DNA of 64,000 bases from positions 1-64,000 of the forward strand of contig NZ_JABMKZ010000023.1 of NCBI RefSeq assembly GCF_013204855.1. The letters run 5' to 3'. The position numbers and the translations under genes were made by a program. The stretch is from Paenibacillus alba. GTDB taxonomy: Bacteria > Bacillota > Bacilli > Paenibacillales > NBRC-103111. This document shows, one piece after another, positions 45,330-53,875 of this stretch (positions are counted from its first letter, which is position 1; every line of letters starts with the position of its first letter). The notes beneath the pieces were generated by a model, which did not search any database, was not told the origin of the DNA, and was given only the letters and a program-made list of their open reading frames with translations.

Positions 45330-45338
45330 TAAGGTATG
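45330..45338 (-). promoter_or_regulatory. Candidate sigma-K -10 element
   Basis: CATACCTTA on the minus strand matches CATANNNTA, about 90 nt before ATG 45243. No clear AC -35 is present 16-17 nt upstream. Confidence 0.3.
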
Positions 45339-45515
45339 AAATTCATGCCAAAAGGGAAGGGCATATTCCCACTAGAAAGTACCTATATCTCACAGCTGGA
45401 TTCTCTCATAAATTGGGGAAACACCTCCCTGCTTTTGTCCAATCCAATCCTCCTTGGGGCGCATCTACTATAGAAGCAACTTTTCCATGAAGAAGTTTCT
45501 GAGGGAGGTTAACTT

Positions 45516-46151
45516 ATGCAATTGGTAGACTTGAAAGGCTCGTATGATGCTATTTTCAGCTTGGGAGGCCTTTGCGTCCCCGCGATGCAGCTGGAGAAAA
45601 ACGCCTTGCGCCCCTATTCAGGTGTGCTCGATTGGATGATTTCTAACCGCCTTTCCGATGTCAATCGTTTGCTTCAGCAGCGTTTTGAGGGATTCATGGA
45701 ACTGCCTTATCTGCAAATTCTCGGCTATGCCGGCCAGCAGCTCTTGGTACTGGACACCCGGTACTCCTTCATATCCAACCACGATTTCTCTATTCGCAAA
45801 AACAGTCTCACGCAGTTGACAGCTTATCCGCAGGTAAAAGCGAAATATGAGCGACGAATCGCTCGTTTTTTGGACGTCCTTGCCACTCGGCGACGAATCC
45901 TTTTTGTGCGTTCAGGAGATGCGTTTGAACATGTCGAGGAACTGCAAGCCATTTTAACAGAACTTGTTGCCTATGATTTTAGCCTCTTATTTGTTCAGCA
46001 TGCAGTCGTTCCCGACCTTGTAGAAAAAGAATGCCCTATTCAGAACGTCTGCTGGGTCCAACTGCCCAATCAGGAAATCTGGCATAACAACGATCAATTA
46101 TGGAGAAACCTGCTGGAAGGAATTCAATTAAGAGAGGAGCTTTCTCTATGA
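45516..46151 (+). CDS. DUF1796 putative papain-like cysteine peptidase, copy 1
   Basis: A 211-residue protein of the DUF1796 family, predicted to have a papain-like cysteine peptidase fold. The family core is YDAIFSLGGLC with Cys20, then LRPYSGVLDW (residues 31-40), RFEGFMELPYLQILGY and the His-Asp pair in SNHDF (H89, D90). The later RILFVRSG and ELVAYDFSLLFVQ strands are typical. GAGGGAGGTTAACTT precedes the ATG. It is the first of four tandem paralogues on the plus strand, overlapping the next as ATGA. Activity is not demonstrated for the family. Confidence 0.85.
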   Translation: MQLVDLKGSYDAIFSLGGLCVPAMQLEKNALRPYSGVLDWMISNRLSDVNRLLQQRFEGFMELPYLQILGYAGQQLLVLDTRYSFISNHDFSIRKNSLTQLTAYPQVKAKYERRIARFLDVLATRRRILFVRSGDAFEHVEELQAILTELVAYDFSLLFVQHAVVPDLVEKECPIQNVCWVQLPNQEIWHNNDQLWRNLLEGIQLREELSL

Positions 46152-46771
46152 AATTAGCGGACATAAAGGGAACTTACGATGCAATCTTCAGCTTAGGAGA
46201 TCTATGTGGTCCCTCTATCCAATTAGAGAAGCATAAACTTCGTCCCTACTCCGGTGTTCTCGACTGGATGGGATCTCATCAATTATCCGACGTCAACCGT
46301 CTATTGCGGAATCGCTTCGAGGGCTTTATGGAACTCCCCAACCTCAAAGTGCTGGGGTATGCAAGCCAGAAAATATTGTTAGTTGTTGACGAGGCTTACA
46401 ATATCGCTTCCAATCACGACTTCTTCGCAGCCCGCAACACAGCTGATCATCTGGCGACTTACCCGGAGGTCAAGGCCAAATATGACCGCCGGGTTGCTCG
46501 ATTTCTGGAGAAAACAGCAACTTGCTCCCATCTTTTATTTATCCGCACAGGGGGAACGCTTGATGAAGTAAGAGAGCTGCACGCTGTCTTGAGCGATCTC
46601 GTTACACATCATTTCACAATCCTGTTCGTCGAGCATACGAAAGTGACAGGCATCGTTGAAACACAGTGGCCTCTGCCGAGCGTCTGCTCCATTCAGCTCC
46701 CAGATGACGATGTGTTGTTTGGGAATGATCCGCTATGGGCTCAAATCTTGCAGGGCATTTATTTGAAATGA
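46148..46771 (+). CDS. DUF1796 putative papain-like cysteine peptidase, copy 2
   Basis: A 207-residue paralogue. LADIKGTYDAIFSLGDLC keeps Cys20, LRPYSGVLDW is identical to copy 1, and SNHDF is retained. The ATG at 46148 overlaps the stop of copy 1 by 4 nt; a longer frame from 46100 overlaps it and is not used. AGAGGAG lies upstream inside copy 1. Confidence 0.83.
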   Translation: MKLADIKGTYDAIFSLGDLCGPSIQLEKHKLRPYSGVLDWMGSHQLSDVNRLLRNRFEGFMELPNLKVLGYASQKILLVVDEAYNIASNHDFFAARNTADHLATYPEVKAKYDRRVARFLEKTATCSHLLFIRTGGTLDEVRELHAVLSDLVTHHFTILFVEHTKVTGIVETQWPLPSVCSIQLPDDDVLFGNDPLWAQILQGIYLK

Positions 46772-46814
46772 AGCGTGTTCTATCTTATAAACATGTGAAT
46801 TGGGAGGGGAACCA

Positions 46815-47441
46815 ATGAAACTGGCACAGATCAAAGGCAATTATGACGCCATCTTCAGCTTAGGGGACCACTGTACCCCATCCATTCAGTTGGAAAAAAA
46901 CAAGCTGCGCCCCTACTCGGGCGTACTGGATTGGTTGATTTCACTGAACTTATCAGATGTTAATCGCTTGCTCAAGAATCGGTTTCAAGGCTTTATGGAA
47001 TTAGCCAATCTCCAAATAATAGGTACAGCCTATGATAAAAATCTATTGGTTTTCGACGAAGCTTACCAGCTTTCTTCCAATCATGATTTCTTTACAAGCA
47101 AAAATACGCTGCACGAGCTGACCGGATATCCCGAAGTTAAAGCAAAATATGATCGCAGGGTTCAGCGTTTTTTGGAAAAAATGAACACAGCCCATCACCT
47201 CTTGTTTATTCGCTGCGGCAACCACACGAAGGAACAAGTGGACGAACTGCACGCCATCCTATCCGAACTCGTGACCCATGATTATCGTTTAATTCTGGTG
47301 AAGCATAGTCCTGTGCAGCAAATGATAGAAACACGCTGCACCTATGACAACGTTTGTACACTTGAGCTTCCAATGGATAACATTCTTACAGCGAATGATC
47401 ATTGGTGGAAAGAAATTTTGGACGGGATTCACATCGTCTAA
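46815..47441 (+). CDS. DUF1796 putative papain-like cysteine peptidase, copy 3
   Basis: A 208-residue paralogue (MKLAQIKGNYDAIFSLGDHC, Cys20; LRPYSGVLDWL; SNHDF). GGGAGGGGA lies before ATG 46815. It is 43 nt after copy 2 and 13 nt before copy 4, so all four are likely one operon. Confidence 0.83.
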   Translation: MKLAQIKGNYDAIFSLGDHCTPSIQLEKNKLRPYSGVLDWLISLNLSDVNRLLKNRFQGFMELANLQIIGTAYDKNLLVFDEAYQLSSNHDFFTSKNTLHELTGYPEVKAKYDRRVQRFLEKMNTAHHLLFIRCGNHTKEQVDELHAILSELVTHDYRLILVKHSPVQQMIETRCTYDNVCTLELPMDNILTANDHWWKEILDGIHIV

Positions 47442-47454
47442 GGAGGTCACCCCC

Positions 47455-48096
47455 TTGAAACTTTCCGAAATCAAAGGCTCCTATGATGCCTTTTTTAGTC
47501 TGGGAGACAGCTGCTTTCCTGCTATTCAGCTGGAGAAAAATAAGCTGCGCCCCTACGCCGGTGTGCTGGATTGGATGGTATCCGGCAACTTGTCCCAAGT
47601 GAACCGGCTTTTGAATAATCGCTTTAGCGATTTCATGGAGTTTAAAAATTTGAAGGTTGTCGGCGAAGACTACGGCCCCTTCAACTATATTGTGAGAGAC
47701 GAGACTTATCACATCGACAGTGCTCATGATTTTTCCGTCAAAAAGAATACGATAGCGAACTTAGAATCCTACCCCGAGATCAAAGAAAAATACGATCGGC
47801 GCATCGAACGATTCCTCGACAAATTAGAAACCAGCCGCATGCTCCTATTTATTCGAACCGGCGGCAATAGGAAACAAGTCGAAGAACTGCAGAAGACACT
47901 CTCCAGGCTAGTGAAGCATGATTTTCGCATTTTGTTTGGCCAGTATACCGATCGCGAACATATCCTTGAAACCGATTGGCCGATTGAACGCGTATGCACC
48001 ATCGAGCTGCCCAATCATGATATGCTGCATGGCAATGACAACTTGTGGAAGAGCATTTTCAAAGACATTTACTATAAGGACCTTGCGAATGAGTAG
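47455..48096 (+). CDS. DUF1796 putative papain-like cysteine peptidase, copy 4
   Basis: A 213-residue paralogue. The start is TTG at 47455, 6 nt after a perfect AAGGAGGT, giving KLSEIKGSYDAFFSLGDSC in register with the other copies. Cys20 and LRPYAGVLDWM are kept, and the His-Asp pair reads SAHDF. It is the most diverged copy in the middle section. A longer upstream frame inside copy 3 was rejected. Confidence 0.82.
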   Translation: MKLSEIKGSYDAFFSLGDSCFPAIQLEKNKLRPYAGVLDWMVSGNLSQVNRLLNNRFSDFMEFKNLKVVGEDYGPFNYIVRDETYHIDSAHDFSVKKNTIANLESYPEIKEKYDRRIERFLDKLETSRMLLFIRTGGNRKQVEELQKTLSRLVKHDFRILFGQYTDREHILETDWPIERVCTIELPNHDMLHGNDNLWKSIFKDIYYKDLANE

Positions 48097-48125
48097 GACT
48101 GAGGGGGAAGAGTGGGACTCGAGGT

Positions 48126-48209
48126 GACGAGTGGACTGGGAGACGAGTTCGACTGAGAGGCGGGTTCGACCGAGTGATGAGTTCGACTGGGTGACGAGTT
48201 CGACTGAGG
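48126..48209 (+). repeat. 17-bp tandem repeat, five units
   Basis: Units of 17 bp such as GACGAGTTCGACTGAGA, GGCGGGTTCGACCGAGT, GATGAGTTCGACTGGGT and GACGAGTTCGACTGAGG run in tandem from 48142 to 48209, preceded by a 16-bp degenerate unit. They lie just after the last DUF1796 gene. Antisense frames across them are low-complexity and are not called. Confidence 0.8.
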
Positions 48210-48290
48210 GGCGATGAACAAGGGGCTGACCACAAGCCATATGCAGCGAATGCGCCACTCTGTAGGCAATGTCCGTGGCACACCGATTTT

Positions 48291-48480
48291 GAAAAGCCTG
48301 CGATAATGCAGGCTTTTTCGACCAAATCGTCTGAAAATCGAGAAAGCCTGCGATTATGCAGGCTTTTTAAGCTTTTCCGCCCTGGAATCGCAAAAAGTTC
48401 TCAAAAGGATGCATATTTGCAGGCTTTTCACCTTTTTACCTATTCCCAAGACGAAAAGGATGCATTTTCGCAGGAATTCC
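48291..48480 (-). repeat. Dispersed four-hairpin element, copy B
   Basis: Four cores at about 48295, 48345, 48406 and 48456 (spacing 50, 61, 50 bp), for example AAGCCTGCGATTATGCAGGC and AAGGATGCATATTTGCAGG, each with a flanking T-run. It is the inverted counterpart of the element at 6008-6195, with matching spacers. Confidence 0.78.
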
Positions 48481-48511
48481 CCTGCTGCCAACCCCTTTTT
48501 TCGAATAGTTC

Positions 48512-48574
48512 AAGAGGAAGAGGGCTGTCCTCACGTAGAAATATCTACGTTTGGGACAACCCCCTCGTTCTTCC
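48512..48574. terminator. Long hairpin, probable terminator
   Basis: AGAGGAAGAGGGCTGTCC pairs imperfectly with GGGACAACCCCCTCGTTCTT, and an inner ACGTAGAAATATCTACGT palindrome caps it. It stands between the converging DUF1796 operon and the methyltransferase gene. Confidence 0.6.
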
Positions 48575-48622
48575 TAATTTCGCGAAACTTACCATACGAC
48601 TTTCATCCCTACCAACCGCACG

Positions 48623-49210
48623 CTATACCTTTTGCAGCAAAATTAACGTTTCTTCATAAGAGTTGCAGACCCTTGGGAAAACAACAAGCGACAAGGGCCG
48701 CGAAGCGACCAGCTTGGTCATAACTTCATTCCAATCGTACCAATTGTTGATATGGGTACCGTGATCCTGCTTCTCTTTGACTGTCGTAGCACCCAAGCCA
48801 TAAAAGAAATTAACCAGTATATACTTCTGACTGACACGATATAGCTCGGCAAAGCCTTGCTCCCACGTGTCCAAATGATTCAAGACATCCTTGCAGTACA
48901 CCAGCTCGAATGTATTGTCAGCAAAAGGCAGGCTGTAAATATCGGCTAACTGGAATTTCCCCTGCGGATATAGACGCTGGCAGTGCTCGATCATCTGTGG
49001 GGTAATGTCTACGCCTGTATAATCAATGCTTGGACGTGTTTGGGAAGCTCCTACATAGTCGACGCCAGGTCCGCACCCTACTTCCAGGATCGTTTGAATC
49101 TGCAAGTGGCCAACCAAATCCCGGAACAGCTTGCGTATCGATTTGTTATACCCTTCCTCGTCTGTCTGCAAGAATTCATCTGGATCGACATGATCCCAAT
49201 AAGTCGTCAT
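48623..49210 (-). CDS. SAM-dependent methyltransferase
   Basis: A 195-residue class I methyltransferase. Motif I ILEVGCGPGVDYVGA lies near residue 38, followed by IDYTGVDITPQM and YCKDVLNHLDTWEQGFAELY. It may methylate a sugar or lipid intermediate, given its place at the end of the minus-strand polysaccharide cluster. The acceptor is not identifiable. Confidence 0.83.
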   Translation of the reverse strand: MTTYWDHVDPDEFLQTDEEGYNKSIRKLFRDLVGHLQIQTILEVGCGPGVDYVGASQTRPSIDYTGVDITPQMIEHCQRLYPQGKFQLADIYSLPFADNTFELVYCKDVLNHLDTWEQGFAELYRVSQKYILVNFFYGLGATTVKEKQDHGTHINNWYDWNEVMTKLVASRPLSLVVFPRVCNSYEETLILLQKV

Positions 49211-49245
49211 AGTTCACTACTCCTTCAATTCAAATAAACAGGTCA

Positions 49246-49428
49246 TCATTCATTCAGGCTGAGCGCATGGAGAACGAGCAGATCCGGGAGCGTATAATCT
49301 TTGGGCAGCGAAGTTTTCACCTGATTCCAAATGACATAATCAACCAGCTGATTAAAGTTTGACGTTTGAACTGCGAACAAACAATTATACAAGTCGCCAA
49401 GTACTAAAAATCGGGATGATGAATCCAT
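49246..49428 (-). CDS. Small hypothetical protein
   Basis: A 60-residue protein (FLVLGDLYNCLFAVQTSNFN) behind a strong AAGGAGGCGGAGGGT immediately before the ATG, in the gap between the GT4 and methyltransferase genes. No family recognised; probably cytoplasmic, two helices. The ribosome-binding site and tight 18-nt spacing to the GT4 gene support it as real. Confidence 0.55.
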   Translation of the reverse strand: MDSSSRFLVLGDLYNCLFAVQTSNFNQLVDYVIWNQVKTSLPKDYTLPDLLVLHALSLNE

Positions 49429-49446
49429 ACCCTCCGCCTCCTTTGA

Positions 49447-50667
49447 TCACTTTGTACTTAGTGCTCTCTCGTAAACGTCAAGCACTCGACCCATCATAAG
49501 ATCCATGGACCAATGATGCTTTGCCCACGCCTTGGCATTCCGGCCGAATTGCTGCCGGACCTCATCGTTTTCCAGCAAAAAGGCCATGTTCAAGGCTAAG
49601 GTTTCCGCATCCCCCACAGGTGAAATCAATCCTGTATGTCCATGATCAACCATTTCCGGCAATCCCCCGGCATTCGAAACGACAGCAGGCAATCCGGCAA
49701 ACTGTGCCTCCACCACGGAATAAGGTTGATTATCCTGCAAGCAGGGATGGGCAAAAATATCAGATTGCTGCAATAAAGCAGGCACATCATCCCGGCGTCC
49801 CAAGAATGCAACCTCTTGCTGCAAGCCCAGCCCCAGGCTGAGCTGTTCCAACTCGGTACGCAGTTCCCCATCTCCGACAATCCAGCATACCCAATCTTGC
49901 CGAATCTTCTTGAGATGCGCCAAAGCCGAAATCAGCACATTAATGCCTTTGACAAACACAAGTCTAGCCGGGCAAATGATAACTTTCTTGCCCTCGGGAC
50001 GTCGAATGGACGTGCTTCTCTTACTTTTTAGGTCAAAATCAGTAGGGTCAAACCCATATTGAAACACGGTGACTTGCCCACGGGGAACTGCAAATTCATT
50101 AATGAGCAAATCCTTCATCCAATGCGTAGATGTGACCGTAATATCGCAAGAAGAAGCGCCATAGTGCTCAAGACTGCGGAAATACTTCAGCTCCGGCGAG
50201 CTTTCAGTAACACCGAGCTGCGGGTTCAACTGATAATGAAGAATCATCTCTGTCGCTACACAGCCGTGAATATGCGCGACATGAGCAACATGCTTAGGCT
50301 TCACCCGGCTAATTGAACGTGTGGATAGCACATCTTGCGTATGAATAAGATCATATTGGCTTAAATCAAAATAAGCAGCAGACAGTTCCAAGCAATAGCG
50401 TTCATACTCATGGTAGCGAACAATCGGGCTCAAATTCAGCAATGGCTGATTATGGGCATTCAGTTTCGTTTCCAGCAGCGGCAGAAGCTGGGCTTTGGCA
50501 ATTTCCAGGTTGCGATTCACGATATGGATTTTCAAATAATCCGGGCTGTTGCCGAGCATATCCACGACATGCCCCATGGACTCCAACCGCTTCTTGAGCT
50601 GTTCCATGAATGCCCATACACCGCCAACGTGGGGAATCAGCCAGTGTGTTGCCAACAATATTTTCAC
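49447..50667 (-). CDS. Family 4 glycosyltransferase
   Basis: A 406-residue GT4 protein. KILLATHWLIPHVGGVWAFM begins the acceptor half; KVIICPARLVFVKGINVLIS and DIFAHPCLQDNQPYSVVEAQ carry the donor-binding residues of the second half. The start is GTG at 50667 with GAGGGCG upstream. It follows two paralogous GT2 genes on the same strand (15 nt from the nearest). Confidence 0.87.
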   Translation of the reverse strand: MKILLATHWLIPHVGGVWAFMEQLKKRLESMGHVVDMLGNSPDYLKIHIVNRNLEIAKAQLLPLLETKLNAHNQPLLNLSPIVRYHEYERYCLELSAAYFDLSQYDLIHTQDVLSTRSISRVKPKHVAHVAHIHGCVATEMILHYQLNPQLGVTESSPELKYFRSLEHYGASSCDITVTSTHWMKDLLINEFAVPRGQVTVFQYGFDPTDFDLKSKRSTSIRRPEGKKVIICPARLVFVKGINVLISALAHLKKIRQDWVCWIVGDGELRTELEQLSLGLGLQQEVAFLGRRDDVPALLQQSDIFAHPCLQDNQPYSVVEAQFAGLPAVVSNAGGLPEMVDHGHTGLISPVGDAETLALNMAFLLENDEVRQQFGRNAKAWAKHHWSMDLMMGRVLDVYERALSTK

Positions 50668-50681
50668 AAATCGCCCTCATT

Positions 50682-51410
50682 TCAAAAAGAAATTTCCTCT
50701 AGCTGGCGTATCCGATATTTTAAAGGCTGCGTATATTGCCGCTGAACAGCCTCGTATTCGGGAAACATCTCCGATTGATGCCGTACAGTGCCCATGCGCT
50801 CATGAAATCGGTACATCGTCAGGGGTTCGGGTAAATAATCGAATTTAACACCATGCAGCATAAGTCGAACCCACATATCGTAGTCCTGAGTAAAGCGTAA
50901 TTGCTCGTTAAAGTAACCCACGATGTCAAATACGGATCTCTGCACCATGATCGTACAACCGTTGATTGGATTTAGGCCTTTAATAAAACCTTGACAGAGG
51001 GCAATCTCACCTGGCAGGACATGACCTATATGTCTTTGGTAGACATGACTGTTTGCGTCCATTGCATCATAGGGGGTATAGCTGGCCAAGGAATGATTAT
51101 GCAGCATGAAAGACAACTGTTTTTGTATTTTCTGAGGATAAAACATATCATCCGAGCTCAGCCAGGCGATGTAAGCTCCTGAGGCCATGCTGATTCCGTG
51201 ATTTATCGCACTGGCCGTTCCCCCGTTCTTTTTGCCCAAATAGTGGACTTTGTTCTTAAAAGGGAGAATTAGGTCGACATATTGGGTAGACCCGTCGTCT
51301 ACGACAATAATTTCTACGTTAGGGTACGTCTGCTGCAGAACGCTTTGAATGGCTTGATGCACATAGGGACAATTATAAAAAGGGATGATGACGGATACGA
51401 GTGGATGCAT
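50682..51410 (-). CDS. Family 2 glycosyltransferase
   Basis: A 242-residue GT2 enzyme: LVSVIIPFYNCPYVHQAIQS, VVDDGSTQY, and WLSSDDMFYP containing the SDD metal-binding position, then QDYDMWVRLMLHG. It is paralogous to the next upstream gene over its whole length. It lies within the minus-strand cluster with 5-nt spacing. Confidence 0.86.
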   Translation of the reverse strand: MHPLVSVIIPFYNCPYVHQAIQSVLQQTYPNVEIIVVDDGSTQYVDLILPFKNKVHYLGKKNGGTASAINHGISMASGAYIAWLSSDDMFYPQKIQKQLSFMLHNHSLASYTPYDAMDANSHVYQRHIGHVLPGEIALCQGFIKGLNPINGCTIMVQRSVFDIVGYFNEQLRFTQDYDMWVRLMLHGVKFDYLPEPLTMYRFHERMGTVRHQSEMFPEYEAVQRQYTQPLKYRIRQLEEISF

Positions 51411-51415
51411 CGGTA

Positions 51416-52132
51416 TTACCCCCCCAATTGATGGACATAATTCAGCAAACTTTCCCGGTAGTACGCTTGAATATGTTCGATTTCACTCAAAATCGCCGGC
51501 CAATGCTTTTTAGTTCCCATTTCCCCATGCCAACGATACATGGTCAGTGGCACGTGTAAATAATGAATATGAACTCTTCCTAATAACGTACGGATCCACA
51601 GATCGTAATCTTGCGTATAAAGAAGAGCTTCATTAAAATAACCGATGATGGCAAATAGTTCTTTTTTCAGCATTACCGTACATCCGTTGATTGGATCATA
51701 GCTCATAAATGCACGAACAAGTTCAGCCTGATTCGGAAGAAGCATTGACTTATGACGACCAATGACATTGTTATAGCCATCTATTTCGTCAAAAGAGGTA
51801 TAGCTGATTGCAGAATGATGCTCCAGCATGAACAGCAATTGGCGCTCTACCTTATCCGGATACAGCATGTCATCCGAGCTGAGCCAGACAATATAATGCC
51901 CTGTTGCCATCCGGATGCCGTAATTCAGAGCGCTCGCCGTTCCGCCATTCGCTTTGCCCAGATAGTGAATTCGGGATAGAAATGGGGCAATTTTCTCTTG
52001 ATGCATGGTAGAGCCGTCATCGACCACGATAATTTCGATGTTCGGGTAGGTCTGGCCTAACGCGCTGACAATAGCTTGCTCAATATAAGGATCGTTATAG
52101 AAGGGGATAATGATTGAAACTTTCGGATACAT
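51416..52132 (-). CDS. Family 2 glycosyltransferase
   Basis: A 238-residue GT2 enzyme: KVSIIIPFYNDPYIEQAIVS, VVDDGSTMH, WLSSDDMLYP and QDYDLWIRTLLG. It is a tandem paralogue of the downstream GT2, the pair clearly arising by duplication. Donor unknown; the sugar-nucleotide genes just upstream make a deoxy-amino sugar a candidate. Confidence 0.86.
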   Translation of the reverse strand: MYPKVSIIIPFYNDPYIEQAIVSALGQTYPNIEIIVVDDGSTMHQEKIAPFLSRIHYLGKANGGTASALNYGIRMATGHYIVWLSSDDMLYPDKVERQLLFMLEHHSAISYTSFDEIDGYNNVIGRHKSMLLPNQAELVRAFMSYDPINGCTVMLKKELFAIIGYFNEALLYTQDYDLWIRTLLGRVHIHYLHVPLTMYRWHGEMGTKKHWPAILSEIEHIQAYYRESLLNYVHQLGG

Positions 52133-52142
52133 GCTTTCACCT

Positions 52143-53042
52143 CTACCTATTGGTTAATCCTTGCTGACGAAAATAAACGAGCGCGTCCCGTAAGGAATCC
52201 TCCAACGCAAATGCTGGACTCCAGCCCAAATCACGAGTCAACTGCGTCTGAATCGGGGCAGGAGGCACATACCCGCTAAGCTGATCCGATTGAATGAGTA
52301 GTTCTTTCTCCGTCAGCGGCTTCAGTGCATCAACGATATCTCCCAGCGTTCGGTTCAGACCCGAGGCTACCGGATACACGTTGCCGGGGATGCCGTGCTC
52401 GAGTATCCGCTCATAGGCGGCAACAGCATCCCTGACATCCAAATAGTCACGTTCTTCAATAAGCGAGGACAGCTTGAACGGAGCTGTCCTCGTTCCCGCT
52501 TCTGCTTCCACAGACGCGCGGGCCAGAAGCCCGCAGATGCCGTTGGAGGGTCCAGGTCCGATCAGATTAGAAGATTTGGCTATCATAATCTGCTGTTGAA
52601 ACAAATGCGCCCAACCGAGTGCGCCCCAGGTTTGGAAAGACTTGCTCATGCTGTAAGGACTAGGAGGGGCCTGCCCGTCCGCCGGTACATAGCTGAGCAT
52701 AGAACCAATGACGACAACACGGCAATGTGGGACAGATCGCAGCGCATCCAGCAAATGTAAGGTCGACATCATATTGCTCTCCAGGTAAGCAAGGGGCTCC
52801 AGCCATGATTCTCCTACGGCATTTTTGCCTGCCAGATGCAGGACATAATCAGGCTGGGTCATCTTTATTAAGGCGTTCACCTGCTCGACCTTCGTCAAAT
52901 CGGCCATGTGGGAATGTACGCTAGGCACGGATGAATTCTTATAGCGTGATACCGCAGCAACCTGCAGCCCTTTTTGCACAAAATGCCGGCAAGCATGCTG
53001 TCCAGTAAAACCGTTCGCTCCCGTTATAAGAATCGTTTTCAT
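52143..53042 (-). CDS. NAD(P)-dependent sugar-nucleotide reductase/epimerase (SDR)
   Basis: A 299-residue extended SDR: ILITGANGFTGQHACRHF for NAD(P), IGSMLSYV and PYSMSK giving Ser and YxxxK. It resembles Rmd-type 4-keto reductases and GDP-mannose dehydratase relatives, so it could reduce a 4-keto sugar. ATG 53042 overlaps the preceding stop as ATGA. It closes a run of four sugar-nucleotide genes. Confidence 0.78.
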   Translation of the reverse strand: MKTILITGANGFTGQHACRHFVQKGLQVAAVSRYKNSSVPSVHSHMADLTKVEQVNALIKMTQPDYVLHLAGKNAVGESWLEPLAYLESNMMSTLHLLDALRSVPHCRVVVIGSMLSYVPADGQAPPSPYSMSKSFQTWGALGWAHLFQQQIMIAKSSNLIGPGPSNGICGLLARASVEAEAGTRTAPFKLSSLIEERDYLDVRDAVAAYERILEHGIPGNVYPVASGLNRTLGDIVDALKPLTEKELLIQSDQLSGYVPPAPIQTQLTRDLGWSPAFALEDSLRDALVYFRQQGLTNR

Positions 53043-53875
53043 TGCGCACACATCCAATTTTTCAATTCATAGAGCATGGTTTCATAGCTTGGAACGACGT
53101 AGTGAAAATCATCACGACTCTGCCGAAGCGTGCGATCCAGCTTCACTTTGTCGTCCATACGAATCAGAACATCCTCTTTCTGAAATACACGCTGAAACAG
53201 CTTCAGCAGCTCGAACTTGCTAATCGGCTCCGGGGCCGTAATGTTAAGGATCCCCGATACGGGATCCTCATCAATGACGTGGCGGATACAGTGAGCAAGC
53301 TCTAGGGTAGTAACACCGTTCCACCACGCTTCACTGTAGCCGTTAATCTCTCCCTTCTGCTTCAGGAACCAGTGCAGCAGGCCAATCCCATGTTCGCTGA
53401 CTTCCGGTCCGATGATCGAGGTCCGAATCGTCAGATGCGGACTCGCGGTTACCTCCCCGAGTGCCTTGGATCTGGCATAAATGGAAGTTCCGTTGGGAAT
53501 GTCTCCCTCCGTATGTCCTCCAGTCTCGCCGGAGAACACGCAATCTGAGCTGATGTGAATCAGCTTGCCGTTCACATTGTCCATGGCCTGCGCGATTCTG
53601 TGAGGAATTAAGCCATTAATCCAGAAGGCATGCTTCGGGTTGTTCTCCGCGAATTGATTCAAAATCCCCATGCAATTAATGGTAATTGTCGGCCGTACCG
53701 TTTCGATGACCTTCTCTAGCAATACCGCATCTTCCGCATCCAGATACAAACCTTCTGAGCACGTTTTGTCTCTTGTCGTGAAATAAACATGATAGCTGCT
53801 GCATGCCTGGAAATAATCAACGAGCATACTTCCCAACATTCCTCGTCCGCCAAGGATTAGCAGCTTTTGCTTCAT
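53039..53875 (-). CDS. RmlD-type 4-keto sugar reductase of the UDP-amino-sugar pathway
   Basis: A 278-residue RmlD-like SDR: LLILGGRGMLGSMLVDYF, ISSDCVFSG and YARSK (YxxxK). It overlaps the dehydratase gene (ATGA) and precedes the GT-side genes. With its neighbours it should reduce the 4-keto product of UDP-GlcNAc dehydratase/epimerase. It lacks the C-terminal cupin domain of CapF (family length about 370), so it is closer to the WbvR-type reductase of UDP-L-QuiNAc synthesis; this is inferred from length and fold only. Confidence 0.8.
   Translation of the reverse strand: MKQKLLILGGRGMLGSMLVDYFQACSSYHVYFTTRDKTCSEGLYLDAEDAVLLEKVIETVRPTITINCMGILNQFAENNPKHAFWINGLIPHRIAQAMDNVNGKLIHISSDCVFSGETGGHTEGDIPNGTSIYARSKALGEVTASPHLTIRTSIIGPEVSEHGIGLLHWFLKQKGEINGYSEAWWNGVTTLELAHCIRHVIDEDPVSGILNITAPEPISKFELLKLFQRVFQKEDVLIRMDDKVKLDRTLRQSRDDFHYVVPSYETMLYELKNWMCAQ

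Noticed and set aside
47344..47454. Longer start for DUF1796 copy 4
   Set aside because: The extension overlaps copy 3; a perfect AAGGAGGT places the start at TTG 47455, in register with the paralogues.
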